Shown: positions 1-8,876, numbered from the stretch's first letter. The stretch is 64,000 nucleotides of DNA from Lacrimispora celerecrescens (GCF_000732605.1 NZ_JPME01000028.1:18757-82756), one strand, 5' to 3'. The notes: generated from the sequence alone by a model not told the origin. Translations and numbers: made by a program.

Positions 1-13
1 GGGGGGATATCTC

Positions 14-1255
14 ATGATAAGAACAATACGTGAAGATGAGCTGATTGAATCCAGACGATTATGCTTTATAGCCTTTGAAAATGCCATTGACGGCGCCTCC
101 TGCGCCGCAGAATCTGCCGATACCATAAAAAGGAATCCGGTTACCAGAATGAAGCGGGATTACCAGAATACACTGGCCTGGTTTGATGAACATAACGTCA
201 TGCAGGCATGTGTCTCCCACTGCGTTTGTCCGGTAGAATTTGACGGTAAAACGGCTTCTATGGCAGCGGTCGGCGACGTAGCCGCCATGCCCTGCTGTCA
301 GGGGAAAGGAACAATGAAATCACTGTTTCGTACTATGCTGGAAGACTGGCACAGCCGTAACATTCATTTTTCCTACCTTTACGCTTTCTCTGGAACGTAT
401 TACGGTCAGTTTGGATACACCTACTGTGTGCGCAGAAAATACTGGAATTTCCCAATGACACAGCTTCCTGATTTCAGGGTTTCCGGTACTGTGGAGATAT
501 ATCAGCCATCACGGCTGGAAGATTTAAAAACGATTTATGAAGCTTTTACCACTGGATGCAACCTTTCGGTCATGCGAGACGACATCGAATGGTATCACGC
601 CGTGGGACAATATGAGCCTGACCGCGACTTCCGTTTTGCCTACGTGTATTACAGCGAAGCCGGAACCCCCTGCGGCTACCTCATCTACTCAAAAACAACA
701 GATGAAAAGCAGGCCGTTACCATGAACTGCCATGAATTTGCATACTCAGATATAGAAGGCCTCATGGGGCTGATTCGATTCTGCAAAAGCAGGCAGGCCT
801 ATTATGACAGGGTTTCCATTCCCCTTCCCGACTTCATTCCCCTGGATTTTCTTTGTCAGGAATTTAGTCTGCCGGCAGGACATACGGCAACGATCCGCCA
901 GACGATGCACGGCATGGTCCGGGTGGTTCATGCAGAGGAGGTCTTAAAGACCGCCCGGTTCCTGGCTAACGGTTCCATCCGTCTCTTCCTCCGTGATCCA
1001 TGGCTCCCGGCCAATCATGGTTTATGGGAGATTGAGTGGAAGGAAGACCGCCTTTCTTCTCTCCATTATCAGGCGGACGGGGGCGAAGAGCAGGCCGACG
1101 CCGTCCTGGATATCTCTCTGTTTTCCAGGCTGATCTGCAGAGGTTTGACAAAGGAAGAGCTTTCTTACCTGCCAGCTGAGTGCCGGCGGTGCGGCGATGA
1201 TATGCTGCTTCAGTTGTTTCCACAGAAGAAATGCGCGATTTCTGACTACTTTTAA
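14..1255 (+). CDS. Eis-like GNAT family N-acetyltransferase
   Basis: The 413-residue protein has the size and layout of the Eis family. These proteins have an N-terminal acetyl-CoA-dependent GNAT fold, a second GNAT-like lobe and a C-terminal sterol-carrier-like domain. A GNAT-type acetyl-CoA segment is visible around residues 85-105 (VAAMPCCQGKGTMKSLF), followed by SGTYYGQFGY, the usual Eis-type 'FYxxFGY' region. The start is ATG at 14, preceded by a G-rich ribosome site close to the window edge. The acceptor substrate cannot be read from the sequence; family members acetylate amines of aminoglycosides or peptides. It is a single gene ending in a strong terminator shared with the convergent tadA. 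Confidence 0.8.
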   Translation: MIRTIREDELIESRRLCFIAFENAIDGASCAAESADTIKRNPVTRMKRDYQNTLAWFDEHNVMQACVSHCVCPVEFDGKTASMAAVGDVAAMPCCQGKGTMKSLFRTMLEDWHSRNIHFSYLYAFSGTYYGQFGYTYCVRRKYWNFPMTQLPDFRVSGTVEIYQPSRLEDLKTIYEAFTTGCNLSVMRDDIEWYHAVGQYEPDRDFRFAYVYYSEAGTPCGYLIYSKTTDEKQAVTMNCHEFAYSDIEGLMGLIRFCKSRQAYYDRVSIPLPDFIPLDFLCQEFSLPAGHTATIRQTMHGMVRVVHAEEVLKTARFLANGSIRLFLRDPWLPANHGLWEIEWKEDRLSSLHYQADGGEEQADAVLDISLFSRLICRGLTKEELSYLPAECRRCGDDMLLQLFPQKKCAISDYF

Positions 1256-1311
1256 TGCCTTGTTTATCGTACCAATTTGCTACAGGCAATTACTCGTATT
1301 AATTCCCAATT

Positions 1312-1359
1312 AAAAAGCCTTCGAATTGAGACCGATTGCTCAATTCAAAGGCTTTTTTT
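1312..1359 (+). terminator. Intrinsic terminator between convergent genes
   Basis: A long near-perfect stem (AAAAAGCCTT..GAATTGAG pairing with CTCAATTC..AAGGCTTTTT) ends in a run of seven T. Its A-rich left arm makes it usable in both directions, for the acetyltransferase upstream and for tadA on the other strand. Confidence 0.85.
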
Positions 1360-1394
1360 GTTAAATAAATATCATAGGAAATCCGGAAATAAAA

Positions 1395-1892
1395 TTACTG
1401 TCCTGTTATGGGGGTTTTTTCTTCCTGTTTCTTTTTATTTCTTTCCCGAAGCTCTCTGAAAAATTCTTTCATCATTTGAGAGCATTCTTCTCCCAAGACC
1501 CCTGTTTCCGTTACAACCTGATGGTTAAACCCCTCCACGTGAAGCATATCAAGCACCGATCCCGCACAGCCGGCCTTTGCATTCATGCATCCGATAACGA
1601 CTCTGGGAATCCTGGCCTGGACAATGGCTCCGGCACACATGGGGCAAGGTTCCAGGGTCACGTACATCGTGCATCCCTCAAGCCTCCAATCCCCGATTTT
1701 TCTGCATGCTTTACGAATGGCGTTGATCTCCGCGTGGGACAGGACATTCATATCAACGGTACGGCGGTTATATCCGCGGGCTATAATCTTATCTTCGTAA
1801 ACAATAACACAGCCGATGGGGACCTCGCCAATGGCGCCTGCCTTTTCAGCCTGTTTTATTGCTGTGCGCATATATTTCTCATCTGTCGTCAT
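1395..1892 (-). CDS. tadA: tRNA-specific adenosine deaminase TadA
   Basis: TadA converts adenosine 34 of tRNA-Arg(ACG) to inosine. The 165-residue protein has the full zinc-dependent cytidine/deoxycytidylate deaminase signature. HAEINAI holds the zinc-binding His and catalytic Glu (about residues 53-59), and PCPMCAGAI holds the two zinc-binding Cys (about residues 82-90). The GYNRR stretch before HAE is usual for TadA. The start ATG at 1892 follows GAGGA at good spacing. The basic/acidic tail (RERNKKKQEEK) is normal. It stands alone and converges with the acetyltransferase gene. Confidence 0.93.
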   Translation of the reverse strand: MTTDEKYMRTAIKQAEKAGAIGEVPIGCVIVYEDKIIARGYNRRTVDMNVLSHAEINAIRKACRKIGDWRLEGCTMYVTLEPCPMCAGAIVQARIPRVVIGCMNAKAGCAGSVLDMLHVEGFNHQVVTETGVLGEECSQMMKEFFRELRERNKKKQEEKTPITGQ

Positions 1893-2005
1893 ATTAGTTC
1901 CTCTTTGCTTTTATCTCCAAGGTGTTTCAATTTATTATACCCTTAGAGTACTTCATTGTGATATACTTGGATAAGTATATCACGAAACAAAGGAATGGTG
2001 AAGGT

Positions 2006-2701
2006 ATGAAACTATGCGGTCTTCAAAAAACAACGCTTCTGGATTTTCCCGGCCACGTGGCAGCCACGATTTTTCTCGGCGGCTGCAATTTTCGCTGCCC
2101 CTTCTGCCATAACAGCGGGCTGATCGGCAATGAGGCAGAGTCCATGTTCAGTGAAGAGGAAATTTTAAGCTTTTTAAAGAAAAGAAAAGGAATTTTAGAG
2201 GGAGTCTGCATTACAGGGGGAGAACCCACCCTGTCTGAAGATTTAGAACCCTTTATCCGGAAAATCCGGGATCTGGGCTATCTTATTAAACTGGATACCA
2301 ATGGATATCGGCCGGAGGTCTTAAAAAGGCTGGCTTTAAACGGGCTTTTGGACTATGTGGCAATGGATATTAAAGCCGGCAGAGAACATTATCCCAAGGC
2401 AGCCGGAATAAGGGGGCTAAAGATGAAAGATATTGAGGAAAGCGCTTCTTTTCTCCTTCATGGAACCCTTCCTTTTGAATTCCGCACAACGGCGGTAAAA
2501 GGAATCCATAGCCTCCAGGATTTTGTAGATATTGGCGAATGGCTGACAGGTTGTCCTAATTATTATCTGCAAAACTATGCGGACTCGGACCAGGTCCTAT
2601 GTCCAGGCTTCCAGCCCTTTTCCATAGAAGAGCTGAATAAATTCTTAAATATCTTAAAGCCCAGGATTCCCAACGCCATGCTAAGAGGCGTTGAGAATTA
2701 A
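2006..2701 (+). CDS. Anaerobic ribonucleotide reductase activating radical SAM protein (NrdG2 type)
   Basis: This is a radical SAM activase of about 231 residues that would install the glycyl radical on anaerobic ribonucleoside-triphosphate reductase. The [4Fe-4S] motif CNFRCPFC (C-x3-C-x2-C) lies near residue 25, preceded by the typical TTLLDFPG start, and GGEPTL (the SAM-contacting GGE motif) follows near residue 70. I chose the ATG at 2006 because family members begin MKLCGLQK-like; the 28-codon upstream extension in frame is AT-rich and atypical. An AAAGGA/GGTGAAGG ribosome site precedes it. No nrdD lies in the window, so the partner must be elsewhere. Activation of another glycyl-radical enzyme is possible but less likely. 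Confidence 0.85.
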   Translation: MKLCGLQKTTLLDFPGHVAATIFLGGCNFRCPFCHNSGLIGNEAESMFSEEEILSFLKKRKGILEGVCITGGEPTLSEDLEPFIRKIRDLGYLIKLDTNGYRPEVLKRLALNGLLDYVAMDIKAGREHYPKAAGIRGLKMKDIEESASFLLHGTLPFEFRTTAVKGIHSLQDFVDIGEWLTGCPNYYLQNYADSDQVLCPGFQPFSIEELNKFLNILKPRIPNAMLRGVEN

Positions 2702-2717
2702 TCAGGGCATGCCGATA

Positions 2718-2745
2718 AGGGGGCTTAAACTAGCCCCCTAATTTT
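2718..2745 (+). terminator. Terminator after the NrdG-like gene
   Basis: An 8-bp perfect GC-rich stem (AGGGGGCT/AGCCCCCT, 6-nt loop) is followed by AATTTT. It overlaps the stop codon of the convergent acidic-protein gene. Confidence 0.7.
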
Positions 2746-4343
2746 ACATCGGTATACCAGAATCCAAACCTGCCGTCTTCCATTGGCTGCTCCTTGGAAA
2801 GCACAAAATTGGGAAAGCCGAACATGGAAGCCATATATCGCTCATTGCTGTAATAATGCCCCGGAATTCCAAGAAGGTAACGAGGCATTCCATCTGGATT
2901 CAACAGTTTTGCCAGAATTAAGTAACGGTAATTGTAGTATCCATGCAGGAGGAAGCTATTGTTGCCATAAACCCAGGACTCCCTTGGAAGGATACCGATA
3001 TCCTGGGGTTTGATGGTCAGAATTTCACAGCCATCCTCATAATCAAATGCAAGAATCCTAGTATGTTCACGTTTCAACTTTTCCCAGATCATAGTATGGG
3101 AATTATCGACTTGGTTTTCACTTTGACGCAGGCGCTCCAATTCATCAGGATTTCCCAGCTTTGGCTGTACCTCCTGATTGCCCATGTTTTCTTTTAACAC
3201 AGCATCTGCCCGGTAACAAGTGGTTTCACCAATCCCATCCTGGGCACTGCAAGGATAAGGCTCACTGAATACAGCTTCCCTTTCCTGGGCATCCACTGCT
3301 TTGGCATTCTCTTGCTCAAAAGCCTTTTCCTGCATCTCATTGGGTATGTCTTCCTGTCCGTCATTTTCCCAATCTCCGGATACTGGCTCCGCAGACTGCA
3401 TGGCACTCTGCTGGACTCCTGCTGATGAAAACCATTCCGGTTCTCCGGCTGCTACCGGTTCTCCAGCCGGTTCCCCGGTCTCTGCTACTACGCCCGGTTC
3501 TTCCATATACTGGAGGTCTTCTTCCGATTCCTCTATGTACGGATGGTCTTCTTCCGATTCCTCTGTGTACTGTAAGGTATCTTCTTCCACTATCGACTCA
3601 TCAGACATGATCCATTCCTGCTCCACAACCTCTGACTCTGCATTTACCAGTTCCTCATCGTCTGGTACGGCAAGGTCCATATCCGCGTCAGCTGATCTCT
3701 GATCCTCTTCAGACAGGTTCTCTGCTTGCAGATCTTCCTCCTTCGGCAGCTCCTGTTCTTCGGCAACCAGAACATCCTCTTCTTCTGTCCGGTCATCGGA
3801 GGAAGACTCAATTATATCATCCTTTGAAATCTCTGCCCTGGAAATCTCCCGGGGTTCATCAGGCGCCAGCGGGAACTCTTCCTCGATTTCGCGTACCGCC
3901 TGTTTTATCTTTTCTTCTGAAATAACGGCCTGTTCCTTCTCTGAAACCACCTTGGCCGCACTCTCCAGATCAACTTCCGCCGCATGGGCAACAGCATCTT
4001 CCCAAATGGTCGTATAGGAACGCCATGTATTTTTCACATCATGGATGGTCAGTCCATAGCACTGATCCACGTTAATTCCGGAGTGTTCTATATCGCTTGA
4101 CGATACCACAGTCCTGAATTCACCGGAACCACCACGTATAAAAATATTTCCCAGGAATATTTCCTGGTCTGCGGCTAATAAGTATACTCCAATATCATTG
4201 CCGCCCACATATATTCTTTTGACACTGACCGTAATCTTGCACTGGACCCCTCTCGTCTCTATCTTGGCAAATCCGATGTTTTTTCCTTTGACTGCGCCTT
4301 CATAGGCATAAATATATGAGATTAGTCTTCGATAATTAGGCAT
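2730..4343 (-). CDS. Long acidic protein of unknown function (DUF6128-like)
   Basis: The 537-residue protein has three parts. An N-terminal globular part (about 1-115; YEGAVKGKNIGFAKIETR, VYLLAADQEIFLG) resembles a Lachnospiraceae family I recall as DUF6128. A highly acidic, low-complexity linker (about 125-380) is rich in Glu, Asp and Ser with imperfect repeats of the type EESEED. A conserved C-terminal domain (about 420-537; WEKLKREHTRILAFDYEDG, NSFLLHGYYNYRYLILAKL) closes it. There is no signal peptide or membrane segment, so it is probably cytoplasmic. The ATG at 4343 follows AAGGAG. Function is unknown; a scaffold or envelope-associated role is only a guess. It is a single gene divergent from nagB. 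Confidence 0.7.
   Translation of the reverse strand: MPNYRRLISYIYAYEGAVKGKNIGFAKIETRGVQCKITVSVKRIYVGGNDIGVYLLAADQEIFLGNIFIRGGSGEFRTVVSSSDIEHSGINVDQCYGLTIHDVKNTWRSYTTIWEDAVAHAAEVDLESAAKVVSEKEQAVISEEKIKQAVREIEEEFPLAPDEPREISRAEISKDDIIESSSDDRTEEEDVLVAEEQELPKEEDLQAENLSEEDQRSADADMDLAVPDDEELVNAESEVVEQEWIMSDESIVEEDTLQYTEESEEDHPYIEESEEDLQYMEEPGVVAETGEPAGEPVAAGEPEWFSSAGVQQSAMQSAEPVSGDWENDGQEDIPNEMQEKAFEQENAKAVDAQEREAVFSEPYPCSAQDGIGETTCYRADAVLKENMGNQEVQPKLGNPDELERLRQSENQVDNSHTMIWEKLKREHTRILAFDYEDGCEILTIKPQDIGILPRESWVYGNNSFLLHGYYNYRYLILAKLLNPDGMPRYLLGIPGHYYSNERYMASMFGFPNFVLSKEQPMEDGRFGFWYTDVKLGG
3515..3574 (-). repeat. Two 30-bp tandem repeat units within the acidic linker
   Basis: Two near-identical 30-bp units sit head to tail (starting at 3515 and 3545; shared core TTCTTCCGATTCCTCT on the + strand). 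They encode the EESEED-type repeats of the acidic protein. Neighbouring Pro/Gly/Ala-rich codons also look repeat-derived. Confidence 0.8.
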
Positions 4344-4460
4344 GCCATCACTCCTTTATAATTATTTTATGCAAAATGCCATTGCATCTATGACACAAAA
4401 ATGATATCCTTATGAAAAGAATATATAAAATTTTTTTCAAACGTATGGAGGGATAGAGAA

Positions 4461-5195
4461 ATGAAGCTTTATCGCGCGAAAGACTACAACGATATGAGCC
4501 GCAAGGCTGCCAATATTATATCTGCTCAGATTATTATGAAACCGAGCTGTGTTCTTGGACTGGCTACCGGTTCCTCACCTATAGGCACCTATAAGCAATT
4601 GATCGAGTGGTACAACAAGGGAGATCTTGATTTTTCCCAGGTTAAGACTGCGAATCTTGATGAATACAAGGGACTCACCAGGGATAATGATCAAAGTTAT
4701 TACTATTTTATGCGTGAGAACCTGTTTCGCCATGTAAACATTGACGAAGCAAATACCAACATCCCCAATGGAATGGAACCTGATGCCAACAAAGAAGCAG
4801 CCCGCTACGAGGAAATTATCAAAAGCCTGGGCGGTGTTGACTTACAGCTCTTAGGTCTTGGGCACAATGGCCACATTGGTTTCAACGAGCCATCCGATAT
4901 TTTTCCAAAGGATACACACATCGTAGACCTTCAGGAAAGCACCATTGAAGCCAACAAGCGTTTCTTCGCATCAATTGACGAAGTTCCACGCCAGGCTTAT
5001 ACCATGGGAATCGGCACCATTATGAGAGCCAAAAAGATCCTGCTGATTGTCAGCGGTGCTGAAAAAGCAGACATCCTTTATGATGTAATCTGCGGACCGG
5101 TTACTTCCAAGGTTCCGGCATCTATTTTACAGCTTCATCCGGATGTTACCATTGTGGCAGACGAAGCGGCTCTTTCCAAGCTGGAAAATATTTAA
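4461..5195 (+). CDS. nagB: Glucosamine-6-phosphate deaminase NagB
   Basis: NagB converts glucosamine-6-phosphate to fructose-6-phosphate and ammonia in amino-sugar catabolism. At 244 residues it has the normal length. Recognisable blocks are LGLATGSSPIGTY (phosphate loop, about 30-42), NLDEYKGL (catalytic Asp region, about 67-74) and the family signature LGHNGHIGFNEP (about 136-147). Start ATG at 4461 follows GGAGGG. No nagA or PTS gene is adjacent, so it is a stand-alone gene ending at its own terminator. Confidence 0.95.
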   Translation: MKLYRAKDYNDMSRKAANIISAQIIMKPSCVLGLATGSSPIGTYKQLIEWYNKGDLDFSQVKTANLDEYKGLTRDNDQSYYYFMRENLFRHVNIDEANTNIPNGMEPDANKEAARYEEIIKSLGGVDLQLLGLGHNGHIGFNEPSDIFPKDTHIVDLQESTIEANKRFFASIDEVPRQAYTMGIGTIMRAKKILLIVSGAEKADILYDVICGPVTSKVPASILQLHPDVTIVADEAALSKLENI

Positions 5196-5240
5196 GCCCA
5201 GCTGTTTATTCTTCTGTTTCCAAATTATATGACAGTATCT

Positions 5241-5269
5241 GCCCGGCTGCTCCTGCACCGGGCTTTTTT
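5241..5269 (+). terminator. Intrinsic terminator of nagB
   Basis: The stem GCCCGG/CCGGGC has an 11-nt loop and is followed directly by six T, 45 bp after the nagB stop. Confidence 0.85.
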
Positions 5270-5333
5270 ATTCCCATTTGCAGGGTGGACATTCTGAATA
5301 GGAAAAGCAGGAGTTTCATTAGAAATTTTCAGG

Positions 5334-5362
5334 TTGGAATTTATATGGAAATAGTGTAGAAT
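5334..5362 (+). promoter_or_regulatory. SigA-type promoter of the hemerythrin gene
   Basis: TTGGAA (-35) and TAGAAT (-10) are separated by 17 bp, 34 bp upstream of the hemerythrin start codon and just after the nagB terminator. Confidence 0.6.
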
Positions 5363-5395
5363 GAGTTTAAAACTTATGATAAGGAGATGTTAAAT

Positions 5396-5800
5396 ATGGC
5401 ATATACATTTTCAAAAGATTTAGAAACCGGCAACCAGTTAATTGATTCTGAGCATCGCCAGTTAATTGATGCAGTCAATAACCTGCTTACCGCCTGTTCC
5501 ACAGGGAAAGGGCGTGCGGAGCTGGCTAATACCACCAAATTTCTGCAGGACTATACCGCAAAACACTTCGGCAATGAGGAGAAGCTCCAGATTCAGAATC
5601 AGTATCCAGATTATGTAAACCACAAGCGTTATCACGAGGATTTCAAAAAAGTGGTTGCAGGAATCTGTGCCAAGCTGGAAAAGGAAGGCCCGACCATCAT
5701 TCTTGTAGGCGAAGTTAACAGTGCCATTGCAGGCTGGCTGATCAACCACATCAAAAAAGAGGATGCCAAGGTGGCCGCTCATATTAGAAGCAGGGCTTAA
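5396..5800 (+). CDS. Bacteriohemerythrin
   Basis: This is a single-domain hemerythrin of 134 residues that binds O2 at a non-heme di-iron site. All expected ligands are visible: His in IDSEHRQL (about 21), His and Glu in HFGNEEK (about 58-62), the HxxxH pair in NHKRYHEDF (about 76-80), and His and Asp in NHIKKED near the C-terminus. I used the ATG at 5396, 9 nt after GGAG. The ATG at 5387 touches the ribosome site directly and would add three residues. In an obligate anaerobe the likely role is oxygen sensing, scavenging or delivery. It has its own promoter. Confidence 0.88.
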   Translation: MAYTFSKDLETGNQLIDSEHRQLIDAVNNLLTACSTGKGRAELANTTKFLQDYTAKHFGNEEKLQIQNQYPDYVNHKRYHEDFKKVVAGICAKLEKEGPTIILVGEVNSAIAGWLINHIKKEDAKVAAHIRSRA

Positions 5801-5889
5801 TCCTACAGAGTAAATTGCATCTTATGGTACCGGTATTTTGACAGAACAGGCCGGAAAGCTAAAACAACGCTCCGGCAGAAGGAAGGAAC

Positions 5890-6315
5890 ATGATTATGAA
5901 AGATCCTAATTGTGCATACTGTATGAAGGGAGATCTTGTTGCAAAATTCGGCTATCCTGTTTGCGAAATGGAGACAGGATTCTTATATTTATTTAAAGAG
6001 CAGAGTAAAAAGGGCAGGGTTATTCTTGCTTATAAAGACCACGTCAGTGAGTTGGTTGATATTGAGGATGAGGAAAGAAATGCCTTCTTTGCTGATGTAG
6101 CCAGGGTTTCTAAGGCTGTCCATAAAGTATTTAATCCGGATAAGGTAAATTACGGCGCTTACGGCGATACCGGCTGCCACCTTCATATGCATATCGTTCC
6201 GAAATATAACGGCATGGACGAATGGGGCAGTACCTTTGCCATGAATCCGGACAAGTTATATTTGACAGATAAAGAGTATGAGGAAATGGCGGCTGCCATC
6301 CGTGCAGCATTATAA
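5890..6315 (+). CDS. HIT family hydrolase (first of two)
   Basis: The 141-residue histidine-triad protein has the nucleotide-binding signature HLHMHIVPK (HxHxHxx) near residue 97. An N-terminal CAYCMKG CxxC resembles zinc-binding HIT proteins. Members hydrolyse nucleoside phosphoramidates or dinucleotides; the substrate cannot be fixed here. The start ATG at 5890 follows AAGGAAGGAAC. It is probably co-transcribed with the YwlG-like gene 33 bp downstream. Confidence 0.85.
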   Translation: MIMKDPNCAYCMKGDLVAKFGYPVCEMETGFLYLFKEQSKKGRVILAYKDHVSELVDIEDEERNAFFADVARVSKAVHKVFNPDKVNYGAYGDTGCHLHMHIVPKYNGMDEWGSTFAMNPDKLYLTDKEYEEMAAAIRAAL

Positions 6316-6348
6316 AAATAAAAACACTCATGAGGAGGAGGCCGGATC

Positions 6349-6900
6349 ATGTTAGATGAAATCAGGGCACAGGCCGAAATGGCTGCAAAAGAGCTGCTGG
6401 AAGCGGCACACTTAAACGAGAAGGACTTAGTCGTAATCGGCTGCTCCTCCAGCGAGATATCCGACCACAGGATCGGTTCCCATTCCAGTGCGGAAATCGG
6501 ACAGACTGTGTTTTCTGCCATTTATGAGGTTTTTAACGAACAGGGGATTTATGTTGCAGCCCAGTGCTGCGAGCATTTAAACCGGGCTTTGATTCTGGAA
6601 AAAGAGGCGGCCATACTCTACGGCTACGAACCGGTTAATGTGATACCGCAGTTAAAAGCCGGCAGTTCCCTTGCAACTGCGGCTTATCAGACCCTGCAAT
6701 GCCCTGTGGCAGTAGAATCCATAAAAGCCCACGCCGGAATTGATATCGGTGACACCTTGATTGGCATGCATTTAAAGGCCGTAGCTGTACCCGTCCGTAT
6801 AAAGACCAGGTACATCGGCGCAGCCCATGTAGTCACCGCACGTACCAGACCAAAATACATTGGCGGGGCCCGCGCCTGCTATGACGAGACCTTGGGATAA
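6349..6900 (+). CDS. YwlG / UPF0340 (TIGR01440) family protein
   Basis: The 183-residue protein matches the conserved YwlG family, recognisable from VIGCSSSEISDHRIG near residue 27, AAQCCEHLNRALILE near residue 64 and the DIGDTLIGMHL block. A structure is known for the family but no assigned function. The ATG at 6349 follows GAGGAGG. It sits immediately downstream of the HIT gene and ends in a strong hairpin. Confidence 0.85.
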   Translation: MLDEIRAQAEMAAKELLEAAHLNEKDLVVIGCSSSEISDHRIGSHSSAEIGQTVFSAIYEVFNEQGIYVAAQCCEHLNRALILEKEAAILYGYEPVNVIPQLKAGSSLATAAYQTLQCPVAVESIKAHAGIDIGDTLIGMHLKAVAVPVRIKTRYIGAAHVVTARTRPKYIGGARACYDETLG

Positions 6901-6918
6901 ACAACCTTTACACAACGC

Positions 6919-6970
6919 AAAAAGCGCATCTTGCAGCTGTTTTTACAGCTAATCAAGACGCGCTCTTTTT
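6919..6970 (+). terminator. Bidirectional terminator
   Basis: The stem AAAAAGCGC.TCTTG pairs with CAAGACGCGCTCTTTTT, with an inner AGCTG/CAGCT hairpin in the loop. T runs at both ends serve ywlG-like (+) and the peptide-binding lipoprotein (-). Confidence 0.8.
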
Positions 6971-7016
6971 ATATTTATTATTAAACTATTTTATGATGGA
7001 TATTTTGCTCCAGTCA

Positions 7017-8684
7017 TTAATCCATAGTAGCATGTGTAAAGAACCAGTAGCCGTATGGAGAATGCCATGTACCCTTTAATTCAGGCTTCTGCAGATAGAA
7101 ATCGCTGGAGTATACAAGCGGAGCAACCGCTGCATCTTCCATGATCAGCTTCTCTGCTGCATGAAGCTTCTCATAATGCTCTGTCTTATCAGCCGTATCA
7201 CGGGCCGTATTTAACAGGCTGTCCACCTCAGGATTTGAATACTTTCCGTCGTTGTTTCCGCTTTCAGTCGTGAATAAGTTTAACATATTGGAAGGATCAT
7301 CATAGTCGTATACCCAGCCTCCGCGGGCAATCTGGAAGTCACCGGCACGACGGGTTGGTGCGAAGGTAGACCATTCAACAATCTTAATATCCATTCTGAT
7401 TCCCAGTTCGCTCCATGCACTCTGTAAATATTCTGCAATCGGCTTATTGTAACCGGCATCATTGGTCATATATTCGATCACTGGGAAGCCTTTTCCGTCT
7501 GGATAGCCTGCTTCTGACAGAAGTTCTTTTGCTTTGTTTAAGTCTTCTTCGTAATTGCTTACATTAAAGTAATCACCGCCGTTGTTCTTTCTTGTAACCT
7601 CTTCAAAAGAAGAACCGCCTTCCACATCAGAGATACCAGGGCCTACAAAATTGGTAGCTGGTAATACAGTTCCTGCCATTACGGTACTGGCAATGTATTC
7701 CCGGTCAACGGCAAGGGTCAATGCACGGCGCACCAAAGCATTATCAAAGGGGGCTTTCGTAACGTTGAAGATTGTATAGGAAGTCGCCATACGAGGATCT
7801 AAGTGGTAATCAGGCGTACCCTCAAGGCTTGGGATCTCGTCAGTAGGAACATCCTTGATCATAGATACTTCCCCTGTCTGATAAGCACTGTAAGCTGCGT
7901 TGGAATCTTCCATAAGAACAAATTTTAAGGTATTTAAAGTCACAGAATCTGCATCCCAGTAATTTTCATTCTTAGCAAAGGAGATATGGGAACCTGGTAC
8001 CCACTCGATCATCTTTAACGGTCCGTTTGATACATAAGTATCAGGTATTAAGGACCACTGGTCACCATTAGCCTCTACGACATCCTTTTTTACAGGTGCC
8101 ATGCTGGCATGGGTTGTAATTTTATCAAAATAAACGCAAGGAGATGCCAGCTCCACTACAAAGGTTTTTGCATCAGGTGCGGATACAGCCAGGGCATCAA
8201 CATTTCCTGTTGTTGCCTCATCATATCCTTTTACCATGGAAAGCATGTCTGCTGCATAAGGAGCTGCTGTTGCAGGATCAGCCAGACGCTTCCAGGAATA
8301 TACGAAATCTTCTGAGGTAAGTTCAGAGCCATCACTCCATTTTAATCCATCCCTTAAATGAAACGTATAGGTAAGTCCATCATCACTCACATCAAAAGAC
8401 TCAGCCTGTCCGGGAATAATATTATTATCCTTATCAAAGGTCATAAGTGTCTCAAATGCGTGCAGGATCATATTGGATGCATCAATTGATGCATTTAAAG
8501 CCGGATCAATGGTTTCCGGATCAGGACCAATCTGAACTGCCAGATCAAGCCCTCCTGCAGAATTTCCTGCTTCTGTTTTCTGTGTTTCGTTGCCGGCCGT
8601 ACCGGATTTACCGGAACCCCCGCATGCTGTCAGGATCATCCCTGAAGCAAGGACTGCCGCTAATACAAGCGCCATTTTCTTCAT
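7017..8684 (-). CDS. Oligopeptide-binding lipoprotein of an ABC transporter (SBP family 5)
   Basis: This is a 555-residue extracytoplasmic solute-binding protein. The start at 8684 gives a clean lipoprotein signal (MKKMALVLAAVLASGMILTACGG, lipobox LTAC) and has GGAGGA just upstream. A further 34 in-frame codons upstream are unlikely to be translated. Family 5 blocks are visible: LDLAVQIGPDPETIDPALNA, FETLMTFDKDNNIIPGQAES, and YTFHLRDGLKWSDGSELTSEDFVYSWKR (residues roughly 90-150). No permease or ATPase genes are adjacent, so it is an orphan binding protein for transporter subunits encoded elsewhere. Peptides are the likely ligand class. Confidence 0.9.
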   Translation of the reverse strand: MKKMALVLAAVLASGMILTACGGSGKSGTAGNETQKTEAGNSAGGLDLAVQIGPDPETIDPALNASIDASNMILHAFETLMTFDKDNNIIPGQAESFDVSDDGLTYTFHLRDGLKWSDGSELTSEDFVYSWKRLADPATAAPYAADMLSMVKGYDEATTGNVDALAVSAPDAKTFVVELASPCVYFDKITTHASMAPVKKDVVEANGDQWSLIPDTYVSNGPLKMIEWVPGSHISFAKNENYWDADSVTLNTLKFVLMEDSNAAYSAYQTGEVSMIKDVPTDEIPSLEGTPDYHLDPRMATSYTIFNVTKAPFDNALVRRALTLAVDREYIASTVMAGTVLPATNFVGPGISDVEGGSSFEEVTRKNNGGDYFNVSNYEEDLNKAKELLSEAGYPDGKGFPVIEYMTNDAGYNKPIAEYLQSAWSELGIRMDIKIVEWSTFAPTRRAGDFQIARGGWVYDYDDPSNMLNLFTTESGNNDGKYSNPEVDSLLNTARDTADKTEHYEKLHAAEKLIMEDAAVAPLVYSSDFYLQKPELKGTWHSPYGYWFFTHATMD

Positions 8685-8744
8685 ATCTGTTCCTCCGTAT
8701 CTGCTATTTTTTTGCGTCCGCCCTTCAGAGACAGCGCAGGTTTT

Positions 8745-8773
8745 AGCATACCACAGATAGACAGTTCTTGCAA
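8745..8773 (-). promoter_or_regulatory. SigA-type promoter of the peptide-binding lipoprotein gene
   Basis: On the minus strand TTGCAA and TATGCT are separated by exactly 17 bp, about 60 bp upstream of the start codon at 8684. This supports the shorter start, because the longer reading would begin upstream of the promoter. Confidence 0.6.
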
Positions 8774-8819
8774 CGTGGAAATTCATGACACCCTCGTGTT
8801 ACCGCGGTAATTCAGTAAA

Positions 8820-8854
8820 GGGCCAGACATTTCCTGGCGGGAAATGTCTGGCCC
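8820..8854 (-). terminator. Strong hairpin after the oleate hydratase gene
   Basis: A perfect 15-bp stem (GGGCCAGACATTTCC with its complement) and 5-nt loop lie 23 bp past the stop codon on the minus strand. Only a short T run (TTTA) follows, so termination is inferred mainly from stem strength and position. Confidence 0.7.
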
Positions 8855-8876
8855 AAAAAGACACTTTTATATTTTA

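Noticed and set aside
3301..3702. Plus-strand reading frame of 133 codons opposite the acidic protein
   Set aside because: It is a Ser/Pro-rich shadow produced by the repetitive Glu/Asp/Ser codons of the real gene; no ribosome site.
8788..8815. T-box-like sequence (GCGGTAACACGAGGGTG on the minus strand) upstream of the peptide-binding lipoprotein gene
   Set aside because: A good promoter (8745-8773) lies downstream of it, no antiterminator/terminator pair follows, and the gene is not an expected T-box target.
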